Shown: positions 40,386 to 47,876 of the stretch, one piece after another
How positions within the stretch are numbered: position 1 is the stretch's first letter
Layout of the letters: each line of letters begins with the position of its first letter
Origin: Acidobacterium sp.
GTDB lineage: Bacteria; Acidobacteriota; Terriglobia; Terriglobales; Acidobacteriaceae
Direction of reading: 5' to 3'
Assembly (NCBI GenBank): GCA_027315385.1
Contig: DAHUYD010000003.1
Location: 1 to 47,876 of the forward strand
DNA: 47,876 nucleotides
The notes under the pieces: generated by a model
What the model was told of the DNA's origin: nothing
The model's database searches: none
The model's input: only the letters and a program-made list of their open reading frames with translations
Made by a program: the position numbers and the translations under genes

Positions 40386-41273
40386 ATGAGCGTTCCGCAT
40401 TTCCGCTCCTCGGATACCAATCCCTCCGCATCCTCGCCCATCACCTTCCCAGCCCTCCAGCAGAAAAAGCAGGCCGGCCGCCCCATTGTGGCCCTCACCG
40501 CCTATGACTACGCCACTGCGCGGCTGGTCGACGAGGCCGGTGTCGATCTCATCCTCGTCGGCGATTCGCTCGCCCAGGTCGTCCTCGGCTATGACAGCAC
40601 CCTGCCCGTTACCGTGGACGAGATGCTGCACCATACCCGCGCCGTGCGCCGCGCCGTCCGCCACGCCCTGGTCGCCGCCGATATGCCTTGGGGCTCCTAT
40701 CACCTTGGCGTCGATCATGGTCTCGCCAATGCTGTCCGCTTCGTCAAGGAAGCCGGCGCTCAGGCCGTCAAGATCGAAGGCGGAGCTCCCCGTGCCGAGC
40801 TGGTCGAGCGCCTCACCTCCGCTGAAATTCCCGTCATCGGCCACCTCGGCCTTACCCCGCAGTCCGTGCACAAAATGGGCGGCTACAAGGTCCAGGGCAA
40901 AACGCCCGCCGCCATCGGCGCCCTCCTCCATGACGCGCACACGCTCGAAGCCGCCGGCGCTGTCGCGATTGTCCTCGAAGGCATGCCCCGCGAAACCGCC
41001 GCCCGCATCACCGCCGAAATCGGCATTCCCACCATCGGCATCGGCGCCGGACCCGATTGCGACGGCCAGATCCTCGTCTTCCACGATCTGGTGAACCTCA
41101 GCTTCTCGCCTCCCGCCAAATTCGTCCGCCGCTATGGCGATGCCGCTGCGCTCTTCCGCTCCGCCGTTGAGAATTACCGGCGCGACGTCGAAGCCCACGC
41201 CTTCCCCGCCGATGCGGAAAGCTACCACCTCCCCAGCGAGGTCGCCGCCACTCTTGCGGATCGCGATTGCTGA
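40386..41273 (+). CDS. panB: 3-methyl-2-oxobutanoate hydroxymethyltransferase
   Basis: A 295-residue (beta/alpha)8 enzyme that hydroxymethylates alpha-ketoisovalerate to ketopantoate, first in the pantothenate branch. Signatures: IVALTAYDYATARLVDEAG (36-54), LILVGDSLAQVVLGYD with the metal-binding Asp, VTVDEMLHHTRAVRR, and MPWGSYHLG; VKIEGGA and PVIGHLGLTPQSVHKMGGYKVQG (in part) follow. TIGIGAGPDCDGQILVFHDL is close to the C-terminal motif. The SD is GGAG 6 nt before ATG. Its TGA overlaps the panC ATG by one base (TGATG), implying coupling. Confidence 0.97.
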   Translation: MSVPHFRSSDTNPSASSPITFPALQQKKQAGRPIVALTAYDYATARLVDEAGVDLILVGDSLAQVVLGYDSTLPVTVDEMLHHTRAVRRAVRHALVAADMPWGSYHLGVDHGLANAVRFVKEAGAQAVKIEGGAPRAELVERLTSAEIPVIGHLGLTPQSVHKMGGYKVQGKTPAAIGALLHDAHTLEAAGAVAIVLEGMPRETAARITAEIGIPTIGIGAGPDCDGQILVFHDLVNLSFSPPAKFVRRYGDAAALFRSAVENYRRDVEAHAFPADAESYHLPSEVAATLADRDC

Positions 41274-42121
41274 TGCGCATCACCCGCACCGTCGCGGAGA
41301 CGCGCTCCGCCGTCGCTGAATTGCGTGGCAAAGGCGCCCTCGGCCTGGTTCCCACCATGGGCGCCCTCCACGCGGGCCACATCTCCCTGGTTCGGGCCGC
41401 GCGCGCCGCCTGCCACGCCGTCGTGGCCACCATCTTCGTCAACCCCACCCAGTTCGGCCCCAACGAAGATTTCTCGAAGTACCCGCGCACGTTCGACGCC
41501 GATTGCGCGCTCCTCGAAGCTGAGGGCGTCGATCTCCTCTTCGCGCCCGAACCCGCGGAGATCTATCCCGAGGGCTTCAGCACCGTAGTCGAAGTTGAAG
41601 GCATTTCCGATCGCCTCGACGGCCACTCCCGCCCCGGCCATTTTCGCGGTGTCGCCACCGTCGTCGCCAAGCTCTTCAACATCGTCGCCCCGGACAAGGC
41701 CTTCTTCGGCCAGAAGGATGCGGCTCAGGTCGCCATCCTGCGCCGCATGGTCCGCGATCTCAACTTCCCTCTGGAGTTGGTCGTCTGCCCCATCGTCCGC
41801 GATCCCGACGGCCTCGCCCTCAGCTCGCGCAATCGCTATCTCTCGCCCGGGGATCGGCAGTCCGCGCTGGTCCTGCACCGCACTCTGCACCGGATCGAGG
41901 CGCGCGCCGCGGCGGGAGAAACCGATACTGCGGCCCTCCTCGACGCCGGTCTCGCGGCCCTTGCCGACGAACCCGGCGTTCGCCTCGACTACCTCCGCAT
42001 CGTCGATCCCAACACACTCGAGGATGTGCCCACGCTCCGCCACGGCGCCCTCGTCGCCGTCGCCGCGTGGGTCGGTCCCGCGCGCCTCATCGACAATGTG
42101 CTGATCCCGCCGCGCCCGTAG
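41273..42121 (+). CDS. panC: Pantothenate synthetase
   Basis: A 282-residue ATP-dependent ligase that joins pantoate and beta-alanine. The start at 41273 overlaps the panB stop (TGATG). Motifs: LVPTMGALHAGHISLVRAAR with the HxGH nucleotide-binding pattern (HAGH, around 34-37), FVNPTQFGPNEDFSKYPR, EIYPEGFST, GHFRGVATVVAKLFNIV, FFGQKDAAQVAILRRMVRDL and the KMSKS-like SSRNRYLSPGDR. Together with panB it forms the pantothenate/CoA pair; panD is not here. The next gene is convergent 27 bp downstream. Confidence 0.97.
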   Translation: MRITRTVAETRSAVAELRGKGALGLVPTMGALHAGHISLVRAARAACHAVVATIFVNPTQFGPNEDFSKYPRTFDADCALLEAEGVDLLFAPEPAEIYPEGFSTVVEVEGISDRLDGHSRPGHFRGVATVVAKLFNIVAPDKAFFGQKDAAQVAILRRMVRDLNFPLELVVCPIVRDPDGLALSSRNRYLSPGDRQSALVLHRTLHRIEARAAAGETDTAALLDAGLAALADEPGVRLDYLRIVDPNTLEDVPTLRHGALVAVAAWVGPARLIDNVLIPPRP

Positions 42122-42148
42122 CGCGGCCAGCCCGCGGGTTCCGCCTCT

Positions 42149-42643
42149 TCACAAGCCGGGCTGCGGCGCGCTGCTCATGGGCGGCCCGCGATGCTCCGGA
42201 GGCGGCACAAAGTGCGGCGGCATCTTGTGGCCCTGATGGCACGTCCCGCAGCTCACGTGCTGGTCCTCCGGCTTCGCGTCCGGATCGTGAATCTGCGGCA
42301 GATACTGCGCGTTGATCGTCTGCGTCATCCGCATCATGATCCGCGCCATGTGCTTGTCCGGCTTCGCGTCCGACGCGAAATCCATGTGATGCGTCTGCTC
42401 GTTGACCACGTGGCAGAAGCTGCACCGCACGCCAAGTGAGCCCGCAATCCCGTGCATGATCTTGTGGAGCTGCTCCGGTGTCGTGTCCTTCGGCAGCACC
42501 TTCAGGTTCGTCGGCTTCGGCCAGTGATGCTCCTGCGCGGGCGCTCCACCGGGGGCGCCTGGCTGCTGGCTGAACATCGAGGGCGCGGTTACCGCAACGG
42601 CCGCCCCAAGAAAGGCGGCAAAATACAACCGGCTCTGCATCAT
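42149..42643 (-). CDS. Exported dihaem c-type cytochrome
   Basis: A 164-residue protein; start at 42643 (AGGA upstream) gives a signal peptide MMQSRLYFAAFLGAAVAVTA. Two haem-c motifs are visible: CSFCH (in GVRCSFCHVVNEQ, about 78-82) and CGTCH (in HVSCGTCHQGHKM, about 137-141), with many His and Met as possible axial ligands. The LPKDTTPEQLHKIMHGIAGSLGV opening resembles small acidobacterial c-type cytochromes related to photosynthetic-reaction-centre cytochrome subunits. A longer frame from 42787 is not supported. The role in respiration is inferred, partner unknown. Low complexity tail rich in Pro/His. Confidence 0.85.
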   Translation of the reverse strand: MMQSRLYFAAFLGAAVAVTAPSMFSQQPGAPGGAPAQEHHWPKPTNLKVLPKDTTPEQLHKIMHGIAGSLGVRCSFCHVVNEQTHHMDFASDAKPDKHMARIMMRMTQTINAQYLPQIHDPDAKPEDQHVSCGTCHQGHKMPPHFVPPPEHRGPPMSSAPQPGL

Positions 42644-42738
42644 CTGTTTTCCTGAGGCGCTGGGGTGGTACTGCGAGGCCTGTTCCGCTATCTTACACAA
42701 GCCGCCGGACCGCCCGCGATCTGTGATCCCCGCCGAAC

Positions 42739-43335
42739 TCACCCGCTCACGTGCCGGTTTCCCGCAATCGAGACTCGCATCGGCCACTCCGCCGCCCGGC
42801 GAATTCCTACCCGCGCTGATACAACAATCTCCGCGGGAACAAACCCGTCGTCCTCCACGTGCAGCCCGCTGCGCCGGCTCGTTGCGTCCAGTCCGTTATG
42901 CGTCTCCCGCGCGATACCCAGCGCCCGGCACAGCCGTCCCGGACCCGAAGCCAGCAGCCGCGGATTCACGCTCTCCGCCAGCCCGCGCAGCTTCGCCATC
43001 GTCGCCATACCCTCCAGCGGCTCCAGCGCCCGCAGCAGCACGCACCCTGCCTGGCCCTCCGGCTCGCAGCTCAGGTTCAGGCAGTAGTACATGCCATAGA
43101 TGAAGTACACGTACGCGAATCCCGGCGGCCCAAACAGCACCGCATTCCGCGCGGTCTTCCCCGCAAAGGCGTGCGCCGCCGGATCGTCCATTCCCAGGTA
43201 AGCCTCGGCTTCCACGATGCGCCCGGCCAGCCTGCGCCCCGCATACCGGCGCACCAGCACCTTCCCCAGCAGCGCCCGCGCCACCACCTCGGGCCGCTCC
43301 GCGTAGAACGCGCGCGGCAGCACCGGCAGCGCCAC
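42739..43335 (-). CDS. mpg: 3-methyladenine DNA glycosylase (AAG/Mpg family)
   Basis: A 198-residue AAG-type glycosylase that excises alkylated purines and hypoxanthine from DNA. Family features: FYAERPEVVARALLGKVLVRR, GRIVEAEAYLGMDDPAAHAF (containing the catalytic Glu in VEAEAY), NAVLFGPPGFAYVYFIYGMYYCLN with the intercalating Tyr context (in pieces), and ASGPGRLCRALGI. GTG start immediately after the bcp stop codon (TAG-GTG), so translation may be coupled. The pair bcp-mpg would deal with oxidative and alkylation damage, respectively. Confidence 0.93.
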   Translation of the reverse strand: MALPVLPRAFYAERPEVVARALLGKVLVRRYAGRRLAGRIVEAEAYLGMDDPAAHAFAGKTARNAVLFGPPGFAYVYFIYGMYYCLNLSCEPEGQAGCVLLRALEPLEGMATMAKLRGLAESVNPRLLASGPGRLCRALGIARETHNGLDATSRRSGLHVEDDGFVPAEIVVSARVGIRRAAEWPMRVSIAGNRHVSG

Positions 43336-43797
43336 CTACTTCAGTCCCTTCAGCGCCTCCAGCACCTCTTCGGCGTGCCCCTCCGGCTTCACCTTCGGAA
43401 AGACCTTCAGCAACCGCTGGTCCGGCCCGATCACGAACGTCGTCCGCTCGATGCCCATCACCATCTTCCCGTACATGTTCTTTTCTTTCAGAACGCCAAA
43501 CTGTTTGCACACGGTTTCGTCTACATCTGCAAGGAGGGGATACGGCAGGTCGTATTTTTCCCGGAATTTCCGCTGCGCCTTCGGCGTATCGCGCGAGATG
43601 CCCAGTACCACCGCGCCTGTCTTCCGGATCTTCTCGAATTGATCGCGGAAGCCGCAGGCCTCGATCGTGCAGCCCGGCGTATCCGCCCGCGGATAGAAGA
43701 ACAGGACCACAGGCTTGCCGGCGAAATCCGAGAGATGGACGGTCTGCTCCTGGTCGTCCAGAAGCGCAAAATCCGTGACTTTGTCGTGGGTATTCAT
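43336..43797 (-). CDS. bcp: Thioredoxin-dependent peroxiredoxin Bcp
   Basis: A 153-residue atypical 2-Cys peroxiredoxin that reduces hydrogen and organic peroxides. The active-site stretch FYPRADTPGCTIEACGF has the peroxidatic Cys43 and resolving Cys48, the PrxQ/Bcp arrangement; VVLGISRDTP and YPLLADVDETVCKQFGV follow, then RTTFVIGPDQRLLKVF. The N-terminus DKVTDFALLDDQEQTVHLSDF is standard. GAGGG upstream may serve as SD. It is upstream of mpg on the same strand with no gap. It would complement Ohr in peroxide defence. Confidence 0.95.
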   Translation of the reverse strand: MNTHDKVTDFALLDDQEQTVHLSDFAGKPVVLFFYPRADTPGCTIEACGFRDQFEKIRKTGAVVLGISRDTPKAQRKFREKYDLPYPLLADVDETVCKQFGVLKEKNMYGKMVMGIERTTFVIGPDQRLLKVFPKVKPEGHAEEVLEALKGLK

Positions 43798-43971
43798 GGG
43801 TTTTCCCTCAAAAACAGCTCACATCCGGCGCGGCCCCGCCCCAGTATGATTGTTTTTACAGCGGTCCCCGGGGAATCCGCATCCCTCTCAAAGTCCGCGG
43901 CTTCACCCCGTCGACTTCAGTGTAGCGGCTCCAGGGCGCAGGCACGCGCGTTCCGCGCTGTAGTGAGGATT

Positions 43972-45327
43972 ATGCCACGATCCGCAATTTTCGAGGGGCT
44001 CTGCGCCGCCGCCCTGGCCTGCGCGCTGCCCGCCTGGGGCCAGTATCCAGGTCATGTCAATCCCAATGCGCCGTCTCCTGGCGCCCAGCACCTGCGCGCC
44101 ACTGCCGTCGTGGAATACACCGGGACGCTCGACCACATCGCCGCGAGCCGCCTCATTCCCCTCGCCGTCTGGGATGGCCTCGAATACGAACCGGGCGGCC
44201 TGTACCTCGCCAATCCCGCCCCGCTCGCCGTCCTCGGCGGGACCCAATACGAGCTGGAATCCGACGGCAAATCGAAGGGCTTCTATAACGTCGCCCTCTC
44301 CGAGCAGATGGCCGGCCTCTGGATCGGCGTGGGCCGGTTTCAGTCGCCCGCCCTGGAAGCCAAACTCAGGCCGATGAAGCATCTGCCAAAGATCATCGGC
44401 GGCGCAAAAAATACCAACCCCGGCGAGCCGCACTTTGCGCATGTCCCCACCGACGATCGGCAGACCGCCTCCGCCAATCAATCCGCCAGCTCCGGCACAC
44501 CCACGCTGCAGCGCCGCTCCGCCGACGGAAACTCCGATACTTCCGGCAGCACAATCTCCGGCAATGGCGTCGGGGTAGCCTCCCAGCCCGATCCCGGCCG
44601 CCCAACCCTGCATCGCCGCGATTCCGAGGCCACCCAGTCCACCGCCAACGCCGCCCCGATCGACCCCGACCGCCCGCGCCTCTCCTACGCCAATCCCAAT
44701 CTCAAGCCGCAGGGCCCCGCCGCTCTCTACGGCATGCCCAGGGATATGAAGCAGATTGCCGGCGTCTCCGACAGCCGCAAGCTCGACACGGAATCCTACG
44801 CTTTCGTCTGGGCGAATCCCGCCGGCGAAGCCAAAATGCAGCTCGCTCTGGAGAACATCGCTCAGCAGGCGCTTACCCCTCCCCCGCCCGCTCCCCCACC
44901 CGCCCATCCCTCCCGACATCCCAAAGCTGCGCCGCCGCCCCCGCCGCCCACCCTCAGCGACGTCCAGTTCCGCGTCTTCAGCCTCACCTTCGGCGGCGGA
45001 GCCACTATTGTGCTTTCCGCACGCACCCAAACCGACCCTGTGCAGTACGTCACCATCGTCGCGCAGCCGGATTTCTACGGGAATGCCCAGGTCCTGCTCA
45101 AGCAGGTCACCAATGCCAACAATCTCGATGCGGTGCCGCGCCTGCGCCTGATCGATGCCGTCGATACCACCGGCAGCGGCCGCGGCGACCTCATCTTCGA
45201 GCTCCGCGGTTACACCTACCGCCAGTTCGCCATCTACAGCGTCTACGGCGGATCCGCAAATCGTGTCTTTGTCACCCAGCCCATTCAGACGCCCCAGGCT
45301 GTGCTCAATCCCAACTCGCTTTCATAG
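43972..45327 (+). CDS. Secreted protein of unknown function with poly-Pro hinge
   Basis: A 451-residue exported protein; ATG 43972 with TGAGGA close upstream and a signal peptide (IFEGLCAAALACALPAWGQ). The upstream open frame (to 42859) is antisense to bcp/mpg and non-coding. Residues ~25-145 look folded (LRATAVVEYTGTLDHIAASR, LEYEPGGLYLANPAPLAVLG). A Thr/Ser/Asn-rich disordered middle (about 160-245) precedes a Pro-rich stretch (PPPPAPPPAHPSRHPKAAPP) and a C-terminal beta-rich block (QFRVFSLTFGGGATIVLSAR, VTIVAQPDFYGNAQVLLKQV). No enzyme motif recognised. Its end overlaps the efflux gene's end by 6 bp, tail to tail. Confidence 0.65.
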   Translation: MPRSAIFEGLCAAALACALPAWGQYPGHVNPNAPSPGAQHLRATAVVEYTGTLDHIAASRLIPLAVWDGLEYEPGGLYLANPAPLAVLGGTQYELESDGKSKGFYNVALSEQMAGLWIGVGRFQSPALEAKLRPMKHLPKIIGGAKNTNPGEPHFAHVPTDDRQTASANQSASSGTPTLQRRSADGNSDTSGSTISGNGVGVASQPDPGRPTLHRRDSEATQSTANAAPIDPDRPRLSYANPNLKPQGPAALYGMPRDMKQIAGVSDSRKLDTESYAFVWANPAGEAKMQLALENIAQQALTPPPPAPPPAHPSRHPKAAPPPPPPTLSDVQFRVFSLTFGGGATIVLSARTQTDPVQYVTIVAQPDFYGNAQVLLKQVTNANNLDAVPRLRLIDAVDTTGSGRGDLIFELRGYTYRQFAIYSVYGGSANRVFVTQPIQTPQAVLNPNSLS

Positions 45328-46776
45328 CTTCGGAAGCTGACTCGTATTCCAGCCGCCGCCCAGCGCGCGGATCAACTGCACGCTGGCCACGAATTGCTCC
45401 GCGGCAATATTCGCCTGAGTCCGCTCGCTGGTCAACTGCGCCGTCTGCGCCGTCAGCACCTGCAGGTACGTCGTCACCCCGCCTTTGTACTGCTGCGTGC
45501 TGATGACCAGCGACTGCTGCGCGTCGGCTACCGCCTCGGCTTGCGCCACCGATTCCTGATCCAGAATGCGCAGCGCTGTCAGATTGTCTTCCACGTCCTC
45601 GAAAGCGCTCAGCACCGTCTGCCGATAATTCGCCACCTGCTGCAGGTAGGCGTCGCGTGCCTGCTGCGTCAGCGCATGCCGCCGCCCCCCTTCAAACAGC
45701 AGTTCCACCGCGGACGCCCCCAGCGACCACATCTCGCTCGGCCCCTGCACCCATGTGCCCGCCGACCCGCTCAGAAAACCGCCCGTGCCGTCCAGCGAAA
45801 CAATGGGATAGTACGCGGAGATCGCAATCCCGATCTGCGCGTTCGCCGCGTCCACCTGCCGCTCTGCCGCGGAGATATCCGGCCGCCGCTCCAGCAATTC
45901 CGACGGCACGCCCGCCGGCGCCACCGGAGCATTCCCGCTCAACGGCATCGGCGGCAGACTGAACGAAGGCGCCGGCACTCCGATCAGCGTCGCGATCGCG
46001 TGCTCGTACTGCGCCCGCGCTATCTGCACGTCGATATCCTGTGCGCGCGTCGTATCCAGCTGCGTCTGGGCCAGCGCCACGTCAGCCTGCGTCGCCACAC
46101 CCCCGCGAAAGCGAACCTCCGTCAGCTTCAGGTAATCGGCGTACGACTTCACCGTGCTGTCCAGCAGTTGCTGCTGCAGGTCCAGCCCGCGTAGTTCGAA
46201 GTAGTCTGACGCCAGCTCCGACCGCAAGCTCAGCTCCACACTCGCCAGCACCGCGGCGGAAGCCTGCGCGCTCGCCCGCGTCGCCTCCACCGTCCGCCGC
46301 ACCTGCCCCCACAGGTCGGGCTCCCACGACGCCTGCCCGCCCAGGGTAAAGGTGTTGTATTGGTAGACGGAGAGGTTCTTCACCGCATTCGACTGGTTGT
46401 ACGAGTTCCGCGTCCGCGTCGCCGATGGTCCCGCCCCAAGCGCCGGGAAGTACTGCGAGCGCGCCACGCGGACCTGCTCTCGCGCCTGAAAGTATTGCTC
46501 CATCGCCACGCGCAGTGCCTGGTTGGAAACCCTCACCTTCTGCTCCAGCGTATTCAGCTCGGGATCTCCATACACCTGCCACCACGCGCCCCGCAGCGCA
46601 TTGTCGCCAGGCGCCGCATGCGCCCAGCTTCCGTTCGGCGGATTCGGCGGTGGCGTATCCTTCCACGCCGGCGCTGTCGGCGCTGTCGGCGTGTGATATT
46701 TCGGCCCCACCGTGCATCCCGCCAACCCCAGGAGCAGAGCGAACGCGCTCACCCCCGCGACGCGAAGAGCTCTCAC
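45322..46776 (-). CDS. RND efflux outer-membrane factor lipoprotein (NodT/OprM type)
   Basis: A 484-residue TolC-like channel. The lipobox LGLAGC with Cys21 (MRALRVAGVSAFALLLGLAG then C) predicts an outer-membrane lipoprotein processed by Lgt. TVGPKYHTPTAP is the standard first mature segment. The two homologous repeats (about 60-260 and 270-480) contain the coiled-coil/barrel pattern, e.g. ARSQYFPALGAGPSATRTRN, ELASDYFELRGLDLQQQLL, AERQVDAANAQIGIAISAYYP and TQQYKGGVTTYLQVLTAQTA. It overlaps the adaptor gene by 4 bp (ATGA). The inner-membrane pump should lie to the right. Likely exports drugs or lipophilic compounds. Confidence 0.93.
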   Translation of the reverse strand: MRALRVAGVSAFALLLGLAGCTVGPKYHTPTAPTAPAWKDTPPPNPPNGSWAHAAPGDNALRGAWWQVYGDPELNTLEQKVRVSNQALRVAMEQYFQAREQVRVARSQYFPALGAGPSATRTRNSYNQSNAVKNLSVYQYNTFTLGGQASWEPDLWGQVRRTVEATRASAQASAAVLASVELSLRSELASDYFELRGLDLQQQLLDSTVKSYADYLKLTEVRFRGGVATQADVALAQTQLDTTRAQDIDVQIARAQYEHAIATLIGVPAPSFSLPPMPLSGNAPVAPAGVPSELLERRPDISAAERQVDAANAQIGIAISAYYPIVSLDGTGGFLSGSAGTWVQGPSEMWSLGASAVELLFEGGRRHALTQQARDAYLQQVANYRQTVLSAFEDVEDNLTALRILDQESVAQAEAVADAQQSLVISTQQYKGGVTTYLQVLTAQTAQLTSERTQANIAAEQFVASVQLIRALGGGWNTSQLPKL

Positions 46777-47876
46777 CGGCCGCCCCCCTGCGAATCCGCT
46801 CCACCCCTGTTCCCCACCGCCGTTCCCGGAACTCCGCCCTGGCGATTCGCCGGCACCACGCGCACTTTTTCGCCGTCGAGAATGGAGTCAGGCGGGCTCT
46901 GGATGACTTCATCGTCCGGCGTCAAACCCTGCGTCACCTGCACCACGCGCCCGTCATCCTGCCCGATCGTGATCGGCACCAGCTTCGCAACGTCGTGATT
47001 CACCACCAGCGCCACCTGTAGGCCGGCCTCGCGGAACAGCAGCGCGGCCGCCGGAATAATCAGCGTCGGATGCGCCACATGCAGCTTGAAATGCACCTGC
47101 GTGTAGTCGCCCGGCACCAGCAGGCCCTCGGGATTCGGCACGTCCACTTCCACCAGCAAGGTGCGCGAAACCGGGTCGATGGCCCGCGCCGTGCGCGCCA
47201 CCTTCCCCTCGAATGTCCGCCCCGGATACTGCCGCAGCGTGAGCTCGGCCGCCGTCCCCGGTCCGCACATCGGCGAATCCACCTGCGGCACGTTCACATA
47301 CACGCGCATCGTGTGTTCATCGTCCATGTGGAACATTTCCTGCGCGCCCGCCGTGCCTGCGCCCGCGTTGATCAGCGTTCCAGTGTCCACATCGCGTGCC
47401 GTCACCGTGCCCGTGAACGGCGCAAATATTTTCTCGAATCCCACCAGCGCCTGCAGGCGTTGCACGTTGGCCTGCGCCGATCGCACAGCCGCCGTCGTCG
47501 ATGCCGCCTGGCTGACAAAGTTCTGCGTGTCCTGCGTCGCCACGGCGTTGCTCTTCAGCAGTTCCGTATACCGTTTCGCCTGCTTGGTCGCGTATCCCGC
47601 GTTCGCCTCCGCGGTGGCCAGATCCTCTTTCGCCTGCGCCAGCTCCTGATCGATCTCCGGGCTGGCAATCACGGCCAGCAGCTGCCCCTTGCGCACGTGC
47701 GCCCCGATGTCGAAATACCACTTCATCAGGTAGCCGTTCGTGCGCGCGTAAATCGGCGAATCCACCCAGGCGTACATATTGCCCGGCAGCACCAGCTCCT
47801 GGCTCGGCTCCCCCGTCTGCGGCGTCTTCACCACCACATCCGCAAGCGCCAGCTCGTCCGTGTGCTGCCGCAGCGC
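46773..47876 (-). CDS. RND efflux periplasmic adaptor (membrane fusion protein), N-terminus cut by window
   Basis: 368 codons to the window edge; the frame stays open beyond 47876, so the gene is incomplete here. The translated start is ALRQHTDELALADVVVKTPQ, then ELVLPGNMYAWVDSPIYART-NGYLMKWYFDIGAHVRKGQLL, the biotinyl-lipoyl-like domain of AcrA/HlyD proteins. A helical hairpin (LAQAKEDLATAEANAGYATK, STTAAVRSAQANVQRLQALV) and a beta-barrel with FEKIFAPFTGTVTARDVDTGTLI follow. The C-terminal membrane-proximal domain and a Gly-rich end complete it. It connects the inner pump to the channel encoded downstream in the same operon. Confidence 0.93.
   Translation of the reverse strand, partial: ALRQHTDELALADVVVKTPQTGEPSQELVLPGNMYAWVDSPIYARTNGYLMKWYFDIGAHVRKGQLLAVIASPEIDQELAQAKEDLATAEANAGYATKQAKRYTELLKSNAVATQDTQNFVSQAASTTAAVRSAQANVQRLQALVGFEKIFAPFTGTVTARDVDTGTLINAGAGTAGAQEMFHMDDEHTMRVYVNVPQVDSPMCGPGTAAELTLRQYPGRTFEGKVARTARAIDPVSRTLLVEVDVPNPEGLLVPGDYTQVHFKLHVAHPTLIIPAAALLFREAGLQVALVVNHDVAKLVPITIGQDDGRVVQVTQGLTPDDEVIQSPPDSILDGEKVRVVPANRQGGVPGTAVGNRGGADSQGGGR

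Noticed and set aside
43903..45030. 375-codon reverse frame opposite the 43972 gene
   Set aside because: Gly-rich, no SD or promoter; plus strand has signal peptide.
1..47876. tRNA, rRNA or CRISPR arrays
   Set aside because: No cloverleaf-like segments, no rRNA motifs and no regularly spaced identical repeats were seen; the tandem repeats at 28.7 kb lack spacers.

Overview
The window is GC-rich chromosomal DNA from a heterotrophic soil-type bacterium, most likely an Acidobacteriota member (Terriglobia/Acidobacteriaceae-like). This is an inference from gene content: plant-polysaccharide and glycan hydrolases (GH8, GH92, pectinesterase), a fused aroD-aroE gene, secreted proteins of unknown function with Pro/Ala/Ser-rich tails, a small CxxCH cytochrome, and many start codons that sit 5-10 nt after a -10-like hexamer. 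It was read by eye; no database search was run.

Layout. 1-4.0 kb (minus): mutS, nagZ and the first codons of anmK, linking mismatch repair with peptidoglycan recycling. 4.1-9.9 kb (plus): a secreted protein, then the tetrapyrrole operon hemX-hemA-hemC-hemD and endonuclease IV. A CRP/FNR-like palindrome lies upstream of hemX. 9.9-15.4 kb: a 957-residue secreted unknown and a GH8 enzyme (minus), divergent from a pectinesterase (plus). 15.4-21.6 kb (plus): aroDE, small coiled-coil or membrane proteins, zapA, a strong 6S RNA candidate, lgt and a Kch-type K+ channel. 21.6-28.6 kb: secreted esterase, RluD-type pseudouridine synthase, a beta-barrel protein, Ohr, the (p)ppGpp synthetase/hydrolase Rel, and an RlmI-type methyltransferase.

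28.6-34.4 kb: a dense tandem/inverted repeat patch, iscS and iscR (minus, with a palindrome over the iscR promoter), a GH92 mannosidase (plus), and hemL (minus), which feeds the same C5 tetrapyrrole pathway as hemA/C/D. 34.5-36.9 kb: a complete 2,380-bp IS1-family element with matched inverted ends and an 8-bp target duplication. Besides a single-ORF transposase it carries passengers: a KARW-tail basic protein, a DUF5343-type protein, a 28-codon ORF that looks like the first two strands of CsrA, and a 64-residue unknown. This is the most unusual object in the window.

36.9-47.9 kb: galU, a repeat patch, divergent NAD-salvage genes pncA/pncB, the pantothenate pair panB-panC, a dihaem cytochrome, a bcp-mpg pair, a secreted unknown, and the outer-membrane and adaptor genes of an RND efflux system running off the right edge.
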